A stretch of 64,000 nt of DNA from Grifola frondosa (GCA_001683735.1 LUGG01000005.1:1302001-1366000); one strand, 5' to 3'. Positions 11,912 through 25,160 are shown, numbered from the stretch's first letter. The notes: a model not told the origin generated them from the sequence alone. Program-made: numbers and translations.

Positions 11912-13776
11912 TGGGCGTCCTGTGTCCTGGGACTGGCCTCACATGCAAACAACAGCCATGGCAACATCAATGATCGCATGCCGTTTCTGCAATCACCGCC
12001 AGCGCGACATGATTTGCTGCCACGGCGTTGCTCCGCGGTGCCAAGACATATCATCGTGTGAGGATCTTTCGAAATCGTGTGGGTTATAGGAATAATCTTA
12101 TCGGATGTCAATCTGGGGCAGTGACAATGCCACAGGCCCAATACGCGCGCCACACTTTACTAGCCAGCAAATTTGCCTTCAACTGAAAGGCAGGTATCAG
12201 CACAAGTGCAATTCCCAAAGCAGGTCTATTACTCACTCGTCTACAGCTAACGGTTGCACTCTAGATAACTTCCTGCAAGTGTCGCACCTCGCCGCCGACA
12301 TCCGAGTCGTGTGTCGTAGCCGGCTTAAGTTGACCGTTCACCAGTATATGCTTATGTAAGCGATCGAAGCTCGATCGCGATCACCTCGAAAGCCGAAAGT
12401 GGCTGCTTCAGTCTTTAACTACTACTAGCTCTACAGATATCCGTTTCAACCATGCATTGGTTTGCACCGGGTCAATGTAAAGATGAAATGCTGTGAAATG
12501 CCGCCGTGAAACACGATATGCTTTCACCGCGTTAGGAGGAGTCGGCGCGCGCGGCACTGCCACAAGTTACTACAATATGCCAAAGCAGCGTGGCACTGCC
12601 ACCAGCTAACTACACTACTTAAGTAGCTGGGATGATCAAACTTATCGAGTTTGTTCAAAATTCGGCCTCGGAGGTAGGATGACCCAACGTCTAGGCCTGA
12701 CGGTTTGGTGAGTACGATGATGTTTTCGTGGGTTCGTTTTGTCTCATCATAATACTTCCTCAGTATGAGCTTCGCGGTCTGAAAGCCCAACTGAACGTAT
12801 ACGAACTAACAATAATGCACTGTACAACTCTTCGATTATGCCCATAAAAATCACACTTCTAGAATTGGTGCTGTGTGCACTCTGGGCGGCCGAATTCACT
12901 TATGCTACCCGCAGCGTGCACATCTTTTATCGAGTCGCTTTTTCTGCGAAATATTACAAGGTTGCCTGATTGTAGTGTATCATGGTACATTTTTCTCATG
13001 TTTAGGTCCTCATGCGTGATTCCTAAAGAACGGACTCCCGTTCTGTTCAATTTCTTCGGGAGATCCAACAAATACCCGCAATTATTTGAAGAAACTTTCA
13101 TGAGTACTCCCCTGAAATTTTGACTTTACTCGCGATGTCAGTAACCGCGAGCATGCTAACACCCATACATTGCATATATCCTCACCGAAAGTAAGTTCAT
13201 TCGTTCAATATCTTTAGACTCATCATCCTCATTAGACACTTTTGTGTAGTGATCGCGCAACGAATTTTCTTCGTTTTCTTGCGTTGAGCCTTGTTGCTCT
13301 TCATTCACCTCGTGATGAGATGTTTCGATAGCCGGCCCACTCCCATGACGGCGGCGAAGTCCTGCCACTCCCCGTCAGTCTTCAGCATGCATGCTATTTT
13401 GGGATGCTGCGACTAGCTGGAACACAGCGGACATTCGTATGCAGAGGTGTATGGTGCTACTCCTTCTCTTATTCTATCGGGGTTTTGAGCTGGAAACTGC
13501 GTATTATCCTCAAGGACAAACAGATTGGTATTTGCGCTACTGCGATACAGCAACTTATCTGAAGAATAACCTGGATGGTAGTAGTACATTGAACTTCGTA
13601 AAACATTTCAGCGAGTCCACCATCGCATCATACAAGCTGTGAATATCACCACATTACAATCCTCCTAACCCTCCAAGAACTCTGCGAAAGAGACCGGTAC
13701 TCGTGAGATGGATATACATCAATAAACAGCAATGAAGTTGAAGTCAACGCCCTATTCCACCCGGGGCCTCTTCGCC
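11912..13776. other. Intergenic region without recognised gene
   Basis: Several frames of 70-90 codons are open on both strands (for example 13391-13642 + and 12859-13101 -), but none has a known motif, signal peptide or splice support. Composition is more AT-rich than the flanking genes, so degraded repeat sequence is possible. Confidence 0.45.
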
Positions 13777-15464
13777 CTATCTTTCCGCTTCCCCAGTACG
13801 CTGGCCCCCTTCCTCTGCATGGGCCGTGTCCGACTCCTCTCTTTCCCTCTTCCCTTTCTCCTTCGCACTTTCTGGAGGGCGTGCCTCTACCGGTGCAGGC
13901 GGCGCAGGGGCAGGTGCAGGAGCGCTGGAGCCAGTAGGAGCAGCAGGGGAAGCCGACGTTGGAGCTACACCAGAGGCGCCAGGCGGGCCTTGGACACCCC
14001 GGAGTACCTCGAGCTCAGAGTCCGCGCGTTGGCGAGCCATGCGCTCCTCCTCCCACATCCGACGCATCTCCTCAAGCTGCGCCTGCAGATCACCCATCGC
14101 CTGGTCCATAAGCAGCTTCTCGAGTGTCCACTTCTCGATATTCCGGGCCTCGTTTTCCTTTAAGTGATGAATGTACTGCACCGCACGGGAGAGGATCGCG
14201 CCCTTCGCTTTCTCGCCTGATCCGTTTGGCACGATGCGTCCGAGCTCGTTAATGCCCTCGTTTATATTGCCACGTCGTCGGCGCTCGACCTCTTTCTGTT
14301 CGTGAAGAAGTTAGGATGAGTGCTAAGTTGGACATAGAATACACAACGCACATGGTTATCTTTCCTCTGCTCGTCCACTCATCGTTGGACATCGTCGCAC
14401 TTCTCCCCCTCTTCTCCCCCCGGATTTCGACCCACTAATTGGCTTCTCACCATCTTCTTGACCGTCATCTCCTGGAGATGCCCCATCCATACCCCCTGGA
14501 CCCAATGCGCCGTCTGGAACTGGCCCATACCTTGTCCATCGTCACCCTCCTGACTTGTGCGCGCATAGCCGATGGCTGAGGGGGCGAGGAGGTACTCTGC
14601 AGAGCAGTTGCCGCGGCAGAGAGTTGGCCGAGATTTGGCGGACCGCGAGGGTGAGAGAGGACCAGGTTCACCGGCGAGTCCGGGTGCGGCATCTGGTGGG
14701 GATGGACAACATGTTGGAAATGCCCGGGATGAGGTTGCTGGAGATGCTGAGGATGTTGTTGCATGAAGCCAGCCTGGGAGAGGTTGGAGAGCGCCTCGGC
14801 GGCAGCGGAGTCCTTGAGGTCGCCCTGCAGGACCTGTGTTAGAATGAATTAAGACGGGAAGATCATTTGTGTTAACGCGAGCAGCGAGCACCAAGTGATA
14901 ATCTGGCAAGGGCACATTGAACGGGCGATAGTATCCTATGCATTGCGAGACGAGGTCGACCAAGATGTCAGACATATCAGAAATCGTACTGGGACTCATG
15001 CGTCCAAGGTGTAGCAATCCATCATCGGTTATCAGATAGGAGCTATTTTCGACCAGTCGCTTCCCCGAAGCAATGCATCTGACATCGATTCAACATACGT
15101 GCGACCAGTCTTCTTCAGCAAGGAAGCCCACTGTCGTGCGCGGTCAATTTCCCTGACAGATGCGGCGATCTGCAGTGATGAACGTGACGCTGCCAACGAT
15201 CACGTGGGGGACGTGTAGGACGTGCCCGGCGCAACAGTTGCGAAGAAGAAAGCAGTATGGGGACAAGGCGAAGAGAGCACTCACCCCTCTTAAGCCAGGA
15301 ATCGTCTTGAGCAAGGCAAGCACTTCATTTGTCGCTAACTGGGGGAGCAATTGAGCCGTGACTTCTGCAGAGGCGCCAGTGCCAATGGGAGGAGCATTCT
15401 GGGGTGGAGGAGGAGCATTCGCATTGGCAAGGGCGGGGTCATGGTTGGGTTGCGTGGAGGCCAT
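13777..15464 (-). CDS. bHLH transcription factor, CBF1-like
   Basis: Nuclear E-box-binding regulator. The bHLH domain is spread over an intron: basic region QRKDNH then KEVERRRRGNINEGINEL, loop, and helix 2 GEKAKGAILSRAVQYIHHL, followed by a leucine-zipper-like coiled coil (about 14000-14160) and a Pro/Ala tail. The KEVERRRR..NI pattern matches fungal CBF1 proteins. The N terminus (MASTQPNHDP) is Pro/Gln-rich. Start at 15464 is the ATG before the low-complexity segment; the first exon ends at a GTGAGT at 15284 and a second exon encodes IAASVREIDRARQWASLLKK. A His/Gln/Pro-rich exon follows. Between that exon and the basic region (about 14360-14410) the frame does not run cleanly, suggesting one or two missing or extra bases. 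Likely ligand is a CACGTG-type site, by family. Confidence 0.82.
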
Positions 15465-16913
15465 GTCCGAAGTGTCCCTGATGTCGGGGAGACTTCGTAG
15501 ATATGATGATTGGTGAGAATTCACGTAAAACGGGGCCCGCTTTGAGAAAGGCGCGGGCAACAGATGTTAAATCGAACTTGTCGTCGTCGTTTAGTCCGTC
15601 GACGGGAGCGTCGCGTCGTCCGTCGGATACGATGAGCTCGAGGATGAGGGAGGCGAGCTGATCACGGGGGAGAGAAACGAGTCACGTAGTCGGTCACGAG
15701 GGTCCATATATACTCCGCACGTGAGAACAAACAAGCAGATCCAAATACGCGTGCCACTGATGCGCACGGACCATGTCCTCTTGGTCTCGAACTTAGACTT
15801 TCTATCCTTCCAGAGACTTTCTATCTTCCAGGGACCGTGGACGTTTCCGGCGGACAATGAACACAGACATACGAACACGTCTCTATCATGGATTTTAGTG
15901 TGTCTTGATATGTGGTATGAAACTTTGCAACATGAGAGATCATTATCAGACTATCGTGTACAAAGCGGTCGTTCTTAGAATCTTGAAAGTGAGTGGATTA
16001 TGCGGTTTAACGATCACAACGTTTAATAGCTGAAGTTATAGGTCGCAGAGTCACGAGTGTATATCTGGGTACATCCAGACTCGAGGCGCAGGCTCTGCGC
16101 GCAACTCGGCAGAAACTTGGGCGCCGCAGGCAAATCGTCCTCGCATTGTCCATTCTCAGTCGACCGACAATCCTGCGCTCCTTCGAATCTTTTGTCATGT
16201 TTGGCCATGCGAACATGACTCCTCTGACAAGAATTTGTTTTCGTGCCTGTTCTCTGTGGGCAAGCAGCTGACCTCGAGGCCTACGCGTGCTGCATCCTAT
16301 GATGTATATGTTAGGCCTTGCACTGACCGGACTTGGAGTGGATCATGTAAAATTAGAAGTGCCGATTGTCGGCCCATAGGGCTGTCACTGCGGAACCTAA
16401 GAATTGTCCAAGCCCGGATTTGAGATGGATCACAGAATTATCCCCATATCTCGCGCCGATCCCACGTGTATCCCGAATATATGTGAACTAGCTATCTTCG
16501 ATGTCCTGAGCACGGATTTTGTCAAGCCACACCTGGAATCCTATCATGAATAAAGTCTTGATAATTTGTTCTTTTCTAATCCTGCCTTTAGCTCGACTGA
16601 AATAGCTGATATTTCCTGCACACAGGATAATGGAGGGATTGTCTCAATATCCCATTGTTAGCACTGGGCTACCATTGGAATCCGGACCCTAGCATGGCCC
16701 AGGATTGCCCAAGTGTACTTATGAACTTTGCTCTTCGTCATCGGGCACAGCAAACCTTCTTCTCCCCCCCATCAACCTCTAAGTTGCACAGGTTGCAATC
16801 GCTCTACGGCAAGTGGTGCGTATTAACGAGAACATTGGATACTTCATGGCTGCTGCTCTCTCGCAGTGCAAAATGCTGACTTCTTTCACTATTTTCTTGT
16901 AGATGTTTTCGTC
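15465..16913. other. Intergenic region
   Basis: No recognisable coding domain or RNA gene. The first few hundred bases upstream of 15464 presumably carry the bHLH promoter. Confidence 0.45.
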
Positions 16914-17194
16914 ATGAGACTTGCAGCATGGGTTCGTGGATATCTTCAGGTACGCCCACATTTACCTCTCGTATGTGGACGTTGCTGAGCCAACTGCACA
17001 TCGACGTACGCACGGATGCGCTGCGTGTGCGAGTCACCACAGCGGATGCAATATCGAGGCTTTGGTACGTCTCTTAGCTCTTCTCTCGATGAACCTTCCC
17101 CTCGAATTGAAGTGCTGACGCACCGCAGTGGCACGCCATCGCGAACATCGACGACGTGCGCAACAAGCTCCTCATGGGTGTGGTTGTCCAGTAG
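16914..17194 (+). CDS. Possible small spliced gene or gene remnant, unknown
   Basis: An ATG at 16914 opens MRLAAWVRGYLQ, followed by a GTACGC donor. Further on a block HIDVRTDALRVRVTTADAI ends at a GTACGT donor, and after a GCAG acceptor a last block WHAIANIDDVRNKLLMGVV runs to a TAG at 17192-17194. The GC-rich codon use and plausible splice sites suggest real exons, but I recognise no family. It could be the 3' end of a decayed gene. Confidence 0.25.
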
Positions 17195-18126
17195 TTGTTC
17201 ATGCGGTGTGTTTTCACGCTCCTCCGAGTGCGGTGTATGCGCGCAGTGCACTCACTAGACTGACCTGCTCGCTAGGCTCCCAGGATGCTTACTGACACAA
17301 TTAATGCTTTGCAGCTCGACTACGAGGATCAGAAACATACGCTAATGCTGTCCCGGTGAGCAAGAAAAGTGGACAACGGGGACTGCTCACGGGTCTGGGG
17401 CGGCGTCGATAGGTGGTCCTGCGGGCGGGCAGGTAGTGGGCGGCGGGTAGACGGGTGCAGCGAGCACTCCCCCATGGTTTATGACCATATGGTACAGTTT
17501 GATGGTGCTGGATAGCTATCGAAATTCGTGTTTTATTGGATGCTATAGGTACTACAAAGATGTTCTATGTAACTTAAATCCGAAGCGAATCCCAAGGGTA
17601 TGTGGATCATACCCAGGGCCAGGATATATGAAGAATCCTAAATACTATAAGAAGGATTTGACACTGATCAGGGCATGCGGATATTAGCCATAACCCGACA
17701 AGATCCTGCTGGATTGGAGGGGCTTCCGGAGTCTATCCCGGGTGCTTATGAGATGTAGCCATCCCGGATCTTCCCCGGTTTTGACGTCAATCCGTCTCCA
17801 ATCCGGACTTGGAGAATTCCCGAGGACCGCAGTGTGTGCACTGCGGAGGATATAGGCTCTTCCCTTCATGTTGTGTATTGAATAAATACCTCGACGTCAG
17901 TTTACGATGCTACTGTCACCCACCTCGAAACGTTTACCTACTTTCTTCCATCTTGCTGAGCCTTGAGAATCGATAACATAATATTTCCGCTGGTGCCCCG
18001 TTTCTCACAAGTAAGATCATCTTAGAAACCCGAAGCTGCGCGACCGTCCCGGCGACCGTCAAGCCGCGCGACTCTGATTCTTCATTCTCAACTACCTATA
18101 ATTTCCTGCCTGGCTTCGTGCAAAAC
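17195..18126. other. Intergenic region upstream of GH16
   Basis: No supported gene. About 17690-17940 is rich in ccgga/tccgg blocks and contains an aataaa, which could be an old repeat, but no ends could be defined. Confidence 0.4.
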
Positions 18127-20042
18127 ATGAGGCTCGCTAGCTCTCTGGCCTCTACACTGTTAGTGTCACCGACGCTCGTTCTGGGTGCTTACAACCTGGT
18201 GCGCGATTACTCCGGCACCAACTTCTTCTCTGGGTGGGACTTCTATGGCAATTATGACAACTTGACGAATGGTATGTTCGCAGTCAGTGGTGATGAGCGT
18301 GCAGTAGTTAACCCGCTGGTGGTGTGTGTAAGGCGATGTCATCTACGTCAACCAGACGAATGCAACCAATCTCGCGTATGTCAATAGCGCAGGAAAAGCC
18401 ATAATATCACAGTGGACAATACGACCGATGTGTTGTACAACTACAAGCGAAACTCAGTGAGTCATGTCGCATGTCGATTCCTATAGAGAACGATGAGCGT
18501 AGCGGGGTGGGTAGTCTAAAATGCACGATTGGATCACAGTCATGCTCGGTAGACTCCGGATATAAGTAGTCTGCCGTTCGTGCGACCAAGTCGCCATTGG
18601 ATCCGCCTGTTCTCGTAGTATGATTTCCGCAGGCATCAGTGTAATTATGAAAATGCGTGGCACCCTATCTTTGTTTCTCGCAACCAAATATGCGCTAGTC
18701 TTGTCTCGATTACATTGGCCGATGCCGGGTGATCGCCACGATCCATTCACACAGTCCATCCCCACAATCCATCTATCTATGCGCCTCGAATTGACTCGCC
18801 TGACTTACTGCAATTCAACAGGTCCGAATCACTTCCCAGGACTATTTCCCTATCGGCACAGTATGGGTTATGGACGCTGCGCACATGCCTTTTGGCTGTT
18901 CGGTAAATTTCAATAATTTCAATGTTGGCAGAATTCGCAGCGCTGATCGTCTTTTCCATCCAGGTTTGGCCGAGTATCTGGACCAAGGGCGTGAATTGGC
19001 CGATTGGCGGAGAAATCGACATCATCGAGGGCGTGAACCTTATGACGTACAATCAGATGGCTTTGCACACTGAAAACGGCTGCACGCAGAGCACCACCTT
19101 GACCCAGTCTGGTCAGACAGGCAGTACCAATTGCTCCTCGGTGGCTGGCTGCACTGTGGTGAGTATGATGCCACACTTATCCTTGTGAAGGCATTCTAAG
19201 GCAGATATCAGGTCGAAGAACAGGCGAGCAGCTACGGCTCGAGTTTTGCGTCTGCTGGCGGTGGTGTATGGGCCACTCAGTTGGATACATCCGGTATTTA
19301 GTAAGTAGTGTGGACTTTCCACCTACATATGTGGACTAACTTTTCACTTAGCGTCTGGTTCTGGACTGTACGCATGAGCTTCGTGGAGTTTATTAATTTC
19401 CCCGATCTAACTTATTCACTTGCAGCGCGACAACATCCCTTCTTCCGTCTCATCGGCGACTGACACGATTGACCCCTCCACATGGGGCACCCCCTCCGCG
19501 GCCTACCCATCGTCCTCCTGTAACATCTCCGAGTTTTTCACTCCCCAGCAGCTGGTGGTCGACATCACCCTCTGCGGTGACTGGTATGTCGTTCGCGGCA
19601 CACAACGTTTTATACACTAACCCCGCCAATTGTAGGGCTGGAGGCGCCACCGTGTACCAGGCGACCTGCGGCGGCGATGGAACTGCAGATGCATGCGTAC
19701 GTCCCGTTTTCTTTCTTCTTCCCCTCGACTGCCCTGACATTGGCCTGCATGTAGTACCTCGACAACGTCATCGGCAATGGCACGAACTACAACAACGCGT
19801 ACTTCGAGATCAATTACATCAAGGCGTTCACCGTGAACAGCACCGTCCTCTCCCCGACCACGTCCGGCGGTTCTGCGGTGCTTGAAACGTCTACGTCGAC
19901 TGCGACTTCTATCGCGGCATCTGGCACCGGCGCCAGCACGCAAAGTGGTAGCGGTGCGGCGGCGACGTGGAACCCGCTCCACGCGTATGCCGCGGTTGTT
20001 GGCACGACAGCTATCTCCGCGCTCTCGTGGCTCCTCCTCTGA
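18127..20042 (+). CDS. GH16 endo-1,3(4)-beta-glucanase, laminarinase type, GPI-anchored
   Basis: Secreted enzyme that would cleave beta-1,3/1,4-glucans at the cell wall. Exons: 18127-18271, 18333-18456, 18822-18902, 18964-19158, 19212-19300, 19352-19367, 19426-19583, 19636-19696, 19755-20042. Signal peptide 1-21 ends VLGA. The GH16 catalytic signature is GGEIDIIEG (Glu about 134 and 139 in the restored numbering). The C terminus has a Ser/Thr linker and a hydrophobic tail ending ALSWLLL, a GPI signal. Exon 6 is a 16-nt micro-exon encoding part of YVWFWT. Intron 2 is 365 bp, far longer than the others. Exon 2 changes frame near 18401-18411: the exon lengths sum to 3n-1, so one base is missing. 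Layout resembles fungal Lam16A-type proteins; expected length about 385 residues. Confidence 0.88.
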
Positions 20043-20700
20043 GCCTTCCCGCCATAGAATCTCCTCCATAGACTATGCCTCTTTCCCCGCCCGAACTTTA
20101 CGCTTCCTGGCCGCTTTCCTTTGAGCGGTGGCATGCTAGATACCTGTTATATAACATTTCACTCCTTTTCACCTCCAAGCTGTCGCTGCTGTTGATTTGC
20201 TGAATCCATATGTTGGCATAATAATTCTGCGTGTAGAGCATGCAATAGTGTTGTCGCTCTTCATGTATCTTCATCTCTCGTCGCCATAATTACAAGCTAT
20301 TGGACGATCTACAAATATTCAGAAACTTCCGAAGATATGATTCCAACGCTGAGAAATATCTTAGAGCACCAGTAAACGGATGTAGGAGAATAGATAATGC
20401 GGACTCAGACATGTGTGAGATGCGTGAACGAACATTCCAATGAGATCAGGAGCAAGGAAAAGATGACGCGGTGAATCCGAAAGCATATATACTAATTATA
20501 ACACAAGCGGGACGAGCACGCCAGAAAAACCAAGAAACCCAATGCACGAGATCAAGCAAGTTCAATTTTATGAAGCGAAATTCACCCCCGGATCCGCCAC
20601 CCGTCACCCTTCCTGCTAACACGCCCGACACCCCCGAAGCCTTCCCTGACTACAAGCCACAGCCCCGTAGAGGAGACCACGTCCTTGATCTCTTCCGCCG
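20043..20700. other. Intergenic region between convergent genes
   Basis: Holds the 3' ends of the GH16 gene and of the minus-strand gene ending at 20701. No coding domain seen. Confidence 0.45.
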
Positions 20701-22748
20701 TCAGCATGAGGCCCTCAGGCTGAGCACCCTCTTTGCCCGTATTCCAAAACCCCTTCCGCCGCTGCCAGGGCTCTTGTTATTCCCCTCGACGTAAGGCGCC
20801 GGACGTGCAACGCCGGCGGGCGTGACAATGCGCTTGCGCACCTGCACGTGCTCGATATCGATATCAGACAAGGGAAACGGCACCTTCAGCAGCGCGACGA
20901 CCTTCGGGTGGTGCGGCGTTGGCACGACCGCGGCGACCTTCACGCGCACGCTCGGGCCCGGCTGGGTGAGCCGCCGCACGACGAGCGTGCACGTCCACGG
21001 CGTCTCCGAGTCCTCCGGGTCGCTCTCGTATCCATCATCCACCGCAGCGCGCTGGTCTTCGTCGGACGTCGTGTTCGTTCCGCTGCGAATACTCCCTGGG
21101 GCGTGCGGCGACGCAGAGCGGTGAGAGTCAAGCGAGCGCCGTGGGATCGCGGGCGAGCGACCCTTGTCCCTCCGTTGCGCCTGCGCTTGCAGAGACGACG
21201 TGGATGGGCTCTGGGACGAGGTCGCTAGACTATGCCGCTTGTTCTCGGCGCGCTCCTGTGGGACCTCATCGCCTGCGCCTGTGTCTGCGCGACGTCCGCG
21301 TTTCGTCTTCCCGCCCCTGCCGCGGCCCCACTCGAAGCGCACCTCTATCGCACTCTCAATGCCGGCGCCGACGCCGTTGCGCGCCTCCTGCAGCTTGCCC
21401 TTCATGCCCCAAGCAAGCTATCGGGTCCGCCTTTCAACCACCGGCGCACCACCCAGACATACTTTGTGGGGCGGCCACGGGGTGGATATGAACAAGATTT
21501 TAGCGTGGGCTGGATGCCGAGCACAGGTGGCTGCAGGATTACGTCCCGCTGCTGACCGCCCGACGGGAGCGACTCTAACCCGCAAGTTGATGGGGCGTGC
21601 CCGTGGGCACTCAGCGTGTTGCCGAGCCGGAGGGAGGAGCGCCTCGATGCTCGGCTCTGAGTGTCCGTCTGTGTTTGTGCAGGCGATGGGAGGGGAGGTC
21701 ACGTGCCCGGGGACGGAGGAAGAGTGTTGATTGGAGGGAGCGGGGAAGGGGGGAATGTGGGGAGGGAACGGGGGACGTGCCCGCTTCTTGTTGAAGAGCT
21801 TGCCAAAGAACTTCTTGGTCGCCGAGCGATCAGGCGCGGCCGAGCGGGCGGTAGTGGGTGTGGGTGTGGGAGTGACTAGGGAGGAGTTCTCATGTGTGCC
21901 TTCGGATGTGAGGGAGACAGCGGAGGATGTCGGGTGTCGTGCGGTGGTGCTGGTGAGAGGTACGCCTGTCCTGTACTGCCAGCACCGAAATCAATACTCC
22001 AGCGCCGTGTGCCATCATCAGGAAGAGATGCAGATGGATGGGACGGAGAAAGACCGGGCAGAGGCCCAGCATTCCCACCGTCTCCCCACACCTCGATGGG
22101 CTCTAGTACTGCAAGTCCTATGATCTCCAAGCCACGTCGCTGAAACTTGGCAACCTTGGCATCGGTGCCAGCGTCGACAATGACATTGGTCAAGACGTTG
22201 TGCGCCTGCAGGTTATATAGCGGTATGATCATCCGCCTACCTGAGGACGAAGAAGAGGTCGAGCCTGTTGTGGACATGGAGGCGGTAGAATAGGTAGAAT
22301 ACATGGACACGTCGGAGCGGTTTGAACTTGTGCGAGTAAGGCGTGCGGGTTCCATTTCGTTGTCGACATTCGTATCAGCAAATGAATCGGTCGAGCGGCG
22401 AGAGCTGGAGGAACGGTTTGTATCTCTGGTGTTTGGTGGGACGAGTTGCACCTGAAGGTTGAGTGGATGATTTGACTTCGACGGAGGTGGTCGAACTACG
22501 ATGAATGACTGAAAGTACACATTAGCTAGAGATAGTAAGAGGGGTTAGGTTGCACACACCTCGTGAGTCCTCTCTTTCTTCTTCTTGACACCATGCTCCT
22601 CGGCGGTCATTTCTTGGATTCGGCGATTTGGTGATGACGGTGGTGGTAATGGTTGTTCTGAAGGATGCGTAGGATGTTCCATTTGTGGTGACTTATCAGT
22701 CCCCAGTTGCAGAGCGGATGGTAAAAAGGAGGATAGGGAGGATAACAT
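20701..22748 (-). CDS. Conserved-looking Ser/Arg-rich protein of unknown function
   Basis: At least three coding blocks on the minus strand. Exon 1 (ATG at 22748, or 22682) gives a Pro-rich start and EMTAEEHGVKKKKERTHE. A second block begins SFIVVRPPP, contains a Ser/Thr-rich linker and a folded-looking segment MIIPLYNLQAHNVLTNVIV then KFQRRGLEIIGLAVLEPIE. A basic block ATKKFFGKLFNKKRA lies near 21780-21830. The last block (21405-20701) ends with TCTLVVRRL, VRVKVAAVVPTPHHPKVVAL and LLKVPFPLSDIDIEHVQV before a TGA at 20701. Introns between blocks are not fully resolved. The beta-rich segments joined by disordered linkers suggest a cytosolic scaffold or regulatory protein, but I recognise no named family. 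Confidence 0.65.
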
Positions 22749-24831
22749 CGGGTTCGGAATCAGATGGAAGCAGAGTGTTTAAGACGGACATGCACAATTT
22801 CTGAGTAACAGCCACAGCTTGGATACCATAAACTCTCCCGCTCGATGCGTCATTCCACGCGACTAATTTCCCAAATAAGTCAGCTGAATATAGTCTATTT
22901 TCTCTTCAATTCATTTTCGTCTCGGCTGTCTCTCGGCATCTGCGGCTCATCCACCTATCAGAGCCCTTCGGCTCCGGCTCCATCATGCGTTTTCCGGATC
23001 CGTTCGGCCAGCATACCCCACACAGCCGTCCGATTATGCCGAATTTGCAGAAAATTGACTATTGGCTCAGCCTGACAGGCAGTGCCCGCATCATCTGATG
23101 GACGGTCTCACTGCCACACTGTGAATATTTTTACTATCAGATAAGTATTGTCTGCGGACAGGAACGTTTCGCTGCCATCGAATTGATGAATAACTTTCTC
23201 AGACACGCAAGGACAAACTCGCCTTACGTTTCAGTCAATGCGAAATCACGGGGGCGGGCGGCCTTAAGGTGACGTATCCCGGCGCGGGTGTGGCTTATGC
23301 AATCTACAACGACAAGCCAGATCTGCCTCGCCGACGCGAAACTTAGATTTGTCGTAGATCTTAGTCAACGAGCCCAGCACGCCAAGAAATTTCTTGTTTT
23401 GTGTCTTCACCGTCTTCATCGATGCATCTCGAATTGAACAGGACGGACCTGGAATGTCGCTCAAGAAACTCATCCGAGCAGAATCTGAATGCTCACGAGC
23501 GTGACGCCGAATAATCGGATACTGCGACAATGTCCGCACAGGTCGGTGCGCCGGTCCCCGCAGCGACTATCATATATCGTGTGTAACGTGTGGCGCAATA
23601 TGAGGTATACCACATCAGTAACTGTCGTACGAGGCCCACGCCCGTAGCACTGGTGACTGGTCGGCGGCACAGCTGGACAACTCGCTAGTCACGGGAGTTG
23701 TATTGCGCCCGAGGGTCAAGCGCTACAATGGGGAAATAAATGCCATACACCTTCACGCAGCCGCAGCCTACACGAGGCTTCGGATCGCTGCTATGTGGAA
23801 TCGAGGCGGATCTATCATTGAACGCCACGTTACTCCGTAGGTGCGTTAGCGCGAAACAAATTATGGAGCTGGCTGCAACACGTACACCATAGTCGTCTTG
23901 GAGGTCCTATTCAGTGCTAGGTGAGAGCGTTCCAAACGGCCACACATATACGGAAACGAGTTTTGTCCCCTCTGTGTACGATCGCTTTGTGGGTTGTTCG
24001 ACGTACGAGGATTGCACATCGCCCGACAATCGTCGTCAAGATACGAGATGCGTTACCGCACGGAATGAAAATCGCTTGTTTCGCCGAGCGCAGTAAGTGC
24101 CCAATCGACATACCTCAAGTACCGGAGCATATTGCAGCCTACCGCTGCCAGGGACGATCCAGTGAATTTGATGCGCGCAGTGCGAAGCTGGATCAAATTG
24201 ACCACAGCAATGGAAGTACTTGTATATTTTTCCTTGACACCACACGGAATCGTCGCTGCGCCGGGTGAGCTCAGACTCGCCAGCGACTTCGACAGGCGAT
24301 GAGAGACTTGAGAGAACTCACGAGGTGTCAATGCGATTCACTGCGCGCTGCGCCGCGCGTAATTGCGGGTGGGTCGCTGGAATGATAGCTATGAACAAGG
24401 ATTACCTTCACAGTGCGGATGTACGAGCCATTAACTCATCGATGATGTTTGGCCGAACGGCCCGTTTCGAAAGGTGAAGTTAGAGGCAGGAAGCCTCCCT
24501 GGCTCGCGCGCCCGCCCTACCATTCATTGGACTGAAACGCTCGGCGATGTCAGCAAAGATGACTTGGACCAGTTGGTCTGGCAAAATCAACATTCACCAG
24601 AATACGCGACCTCCTCAACGAGTTGGTGCTTGTCGATGCTCTCAAGACATTGATCGCCGTCTGGATACGACGACGAAACCGCAATATACTGTACGTCAAA
24701 CTTGCCAATGTCCTTTGTCGGTCCACAAAATTGGTTAGAACACTCGAGTGTGGTTCAAGCTCCAAACATTTAACATTTGTATCAAAATGCAGTCCTGGAA
24801 GGTGGACAAAAGTAACCTTCCTTCCAATTAG
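22749..24831. other. Gene-poor spacer
   Basis: Many short frames on both strands, none with a domain. No other tRNA-like fold was spotted besides the one at 24832-24904. Confidence 0.45.
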
Positions 24832-24904
24832 TAGCAACAACTCGTTTCGATCGAGTGACCTCAGGGTTATGAGCCCTGCGCGCTTCCAGCTGCGCCATGT
24901 TGCT
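24832..24904 (-). tRNA. Initiator tRNA-Met (CAT)
   Basis: A complete 73-nt cloverleaf is seen on the minus strand: acceptor AGCAACA/TGTTGCT, D stem GCGC/GCGC with loop AGCTGGAA, anticodon stem CAGGG/CCCTG with loop CTCATAA, T stem ACTCG/CGAGT with loop ATCGAAA, discriminator A. The A1:T72 pair, the run of G:C pairs closing the anticodon stem, and A54/A60 in the T loop are marks of the eukaryotic initiator rather than the elongator. No intron. A TTTT on the minus strand about 20 nt downstream (24808-24811) fits a Pol III terminator. Confidence 0.93.
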
Positions 24905-25160
24905 ATCTTGATGGAGATTAACATATCTACAACATGGAAAATAGTGATAGAAAAGTCTATTTAGAATTAGAGCTCCGGTTCAATATTCACGTAGCTCTCA
25001 CCGTTATTTTCTGCTCCAGATTCAGGTCCCGAAGGTCGGTGTGTGGCGCTGCCCGCGTCACAACACGCCGTGGTCAGTGGTGAGTACTCATGTTTCATGA
25101 AATTCCTTCAGACGTCTGCACTGTTCTGTTACGCTCGACTACCACTGGGCGCTGAGTTCT

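Noticed and set aside
13391..13642. Possible small secreted protein (hydrophobic start, 83 codons)
   Set aside because: The hydrophobic stretch is internal, there are no Cys or known motifs, and the region looks like degraded AT-rich spacer.
17560..17940. Possible solo LTR (tgttcta...actgtca with an aataaa)
   Set aside because: No repeat partner, target duplication or LTR-like internal signals could be found, and the ends are arbitrary.
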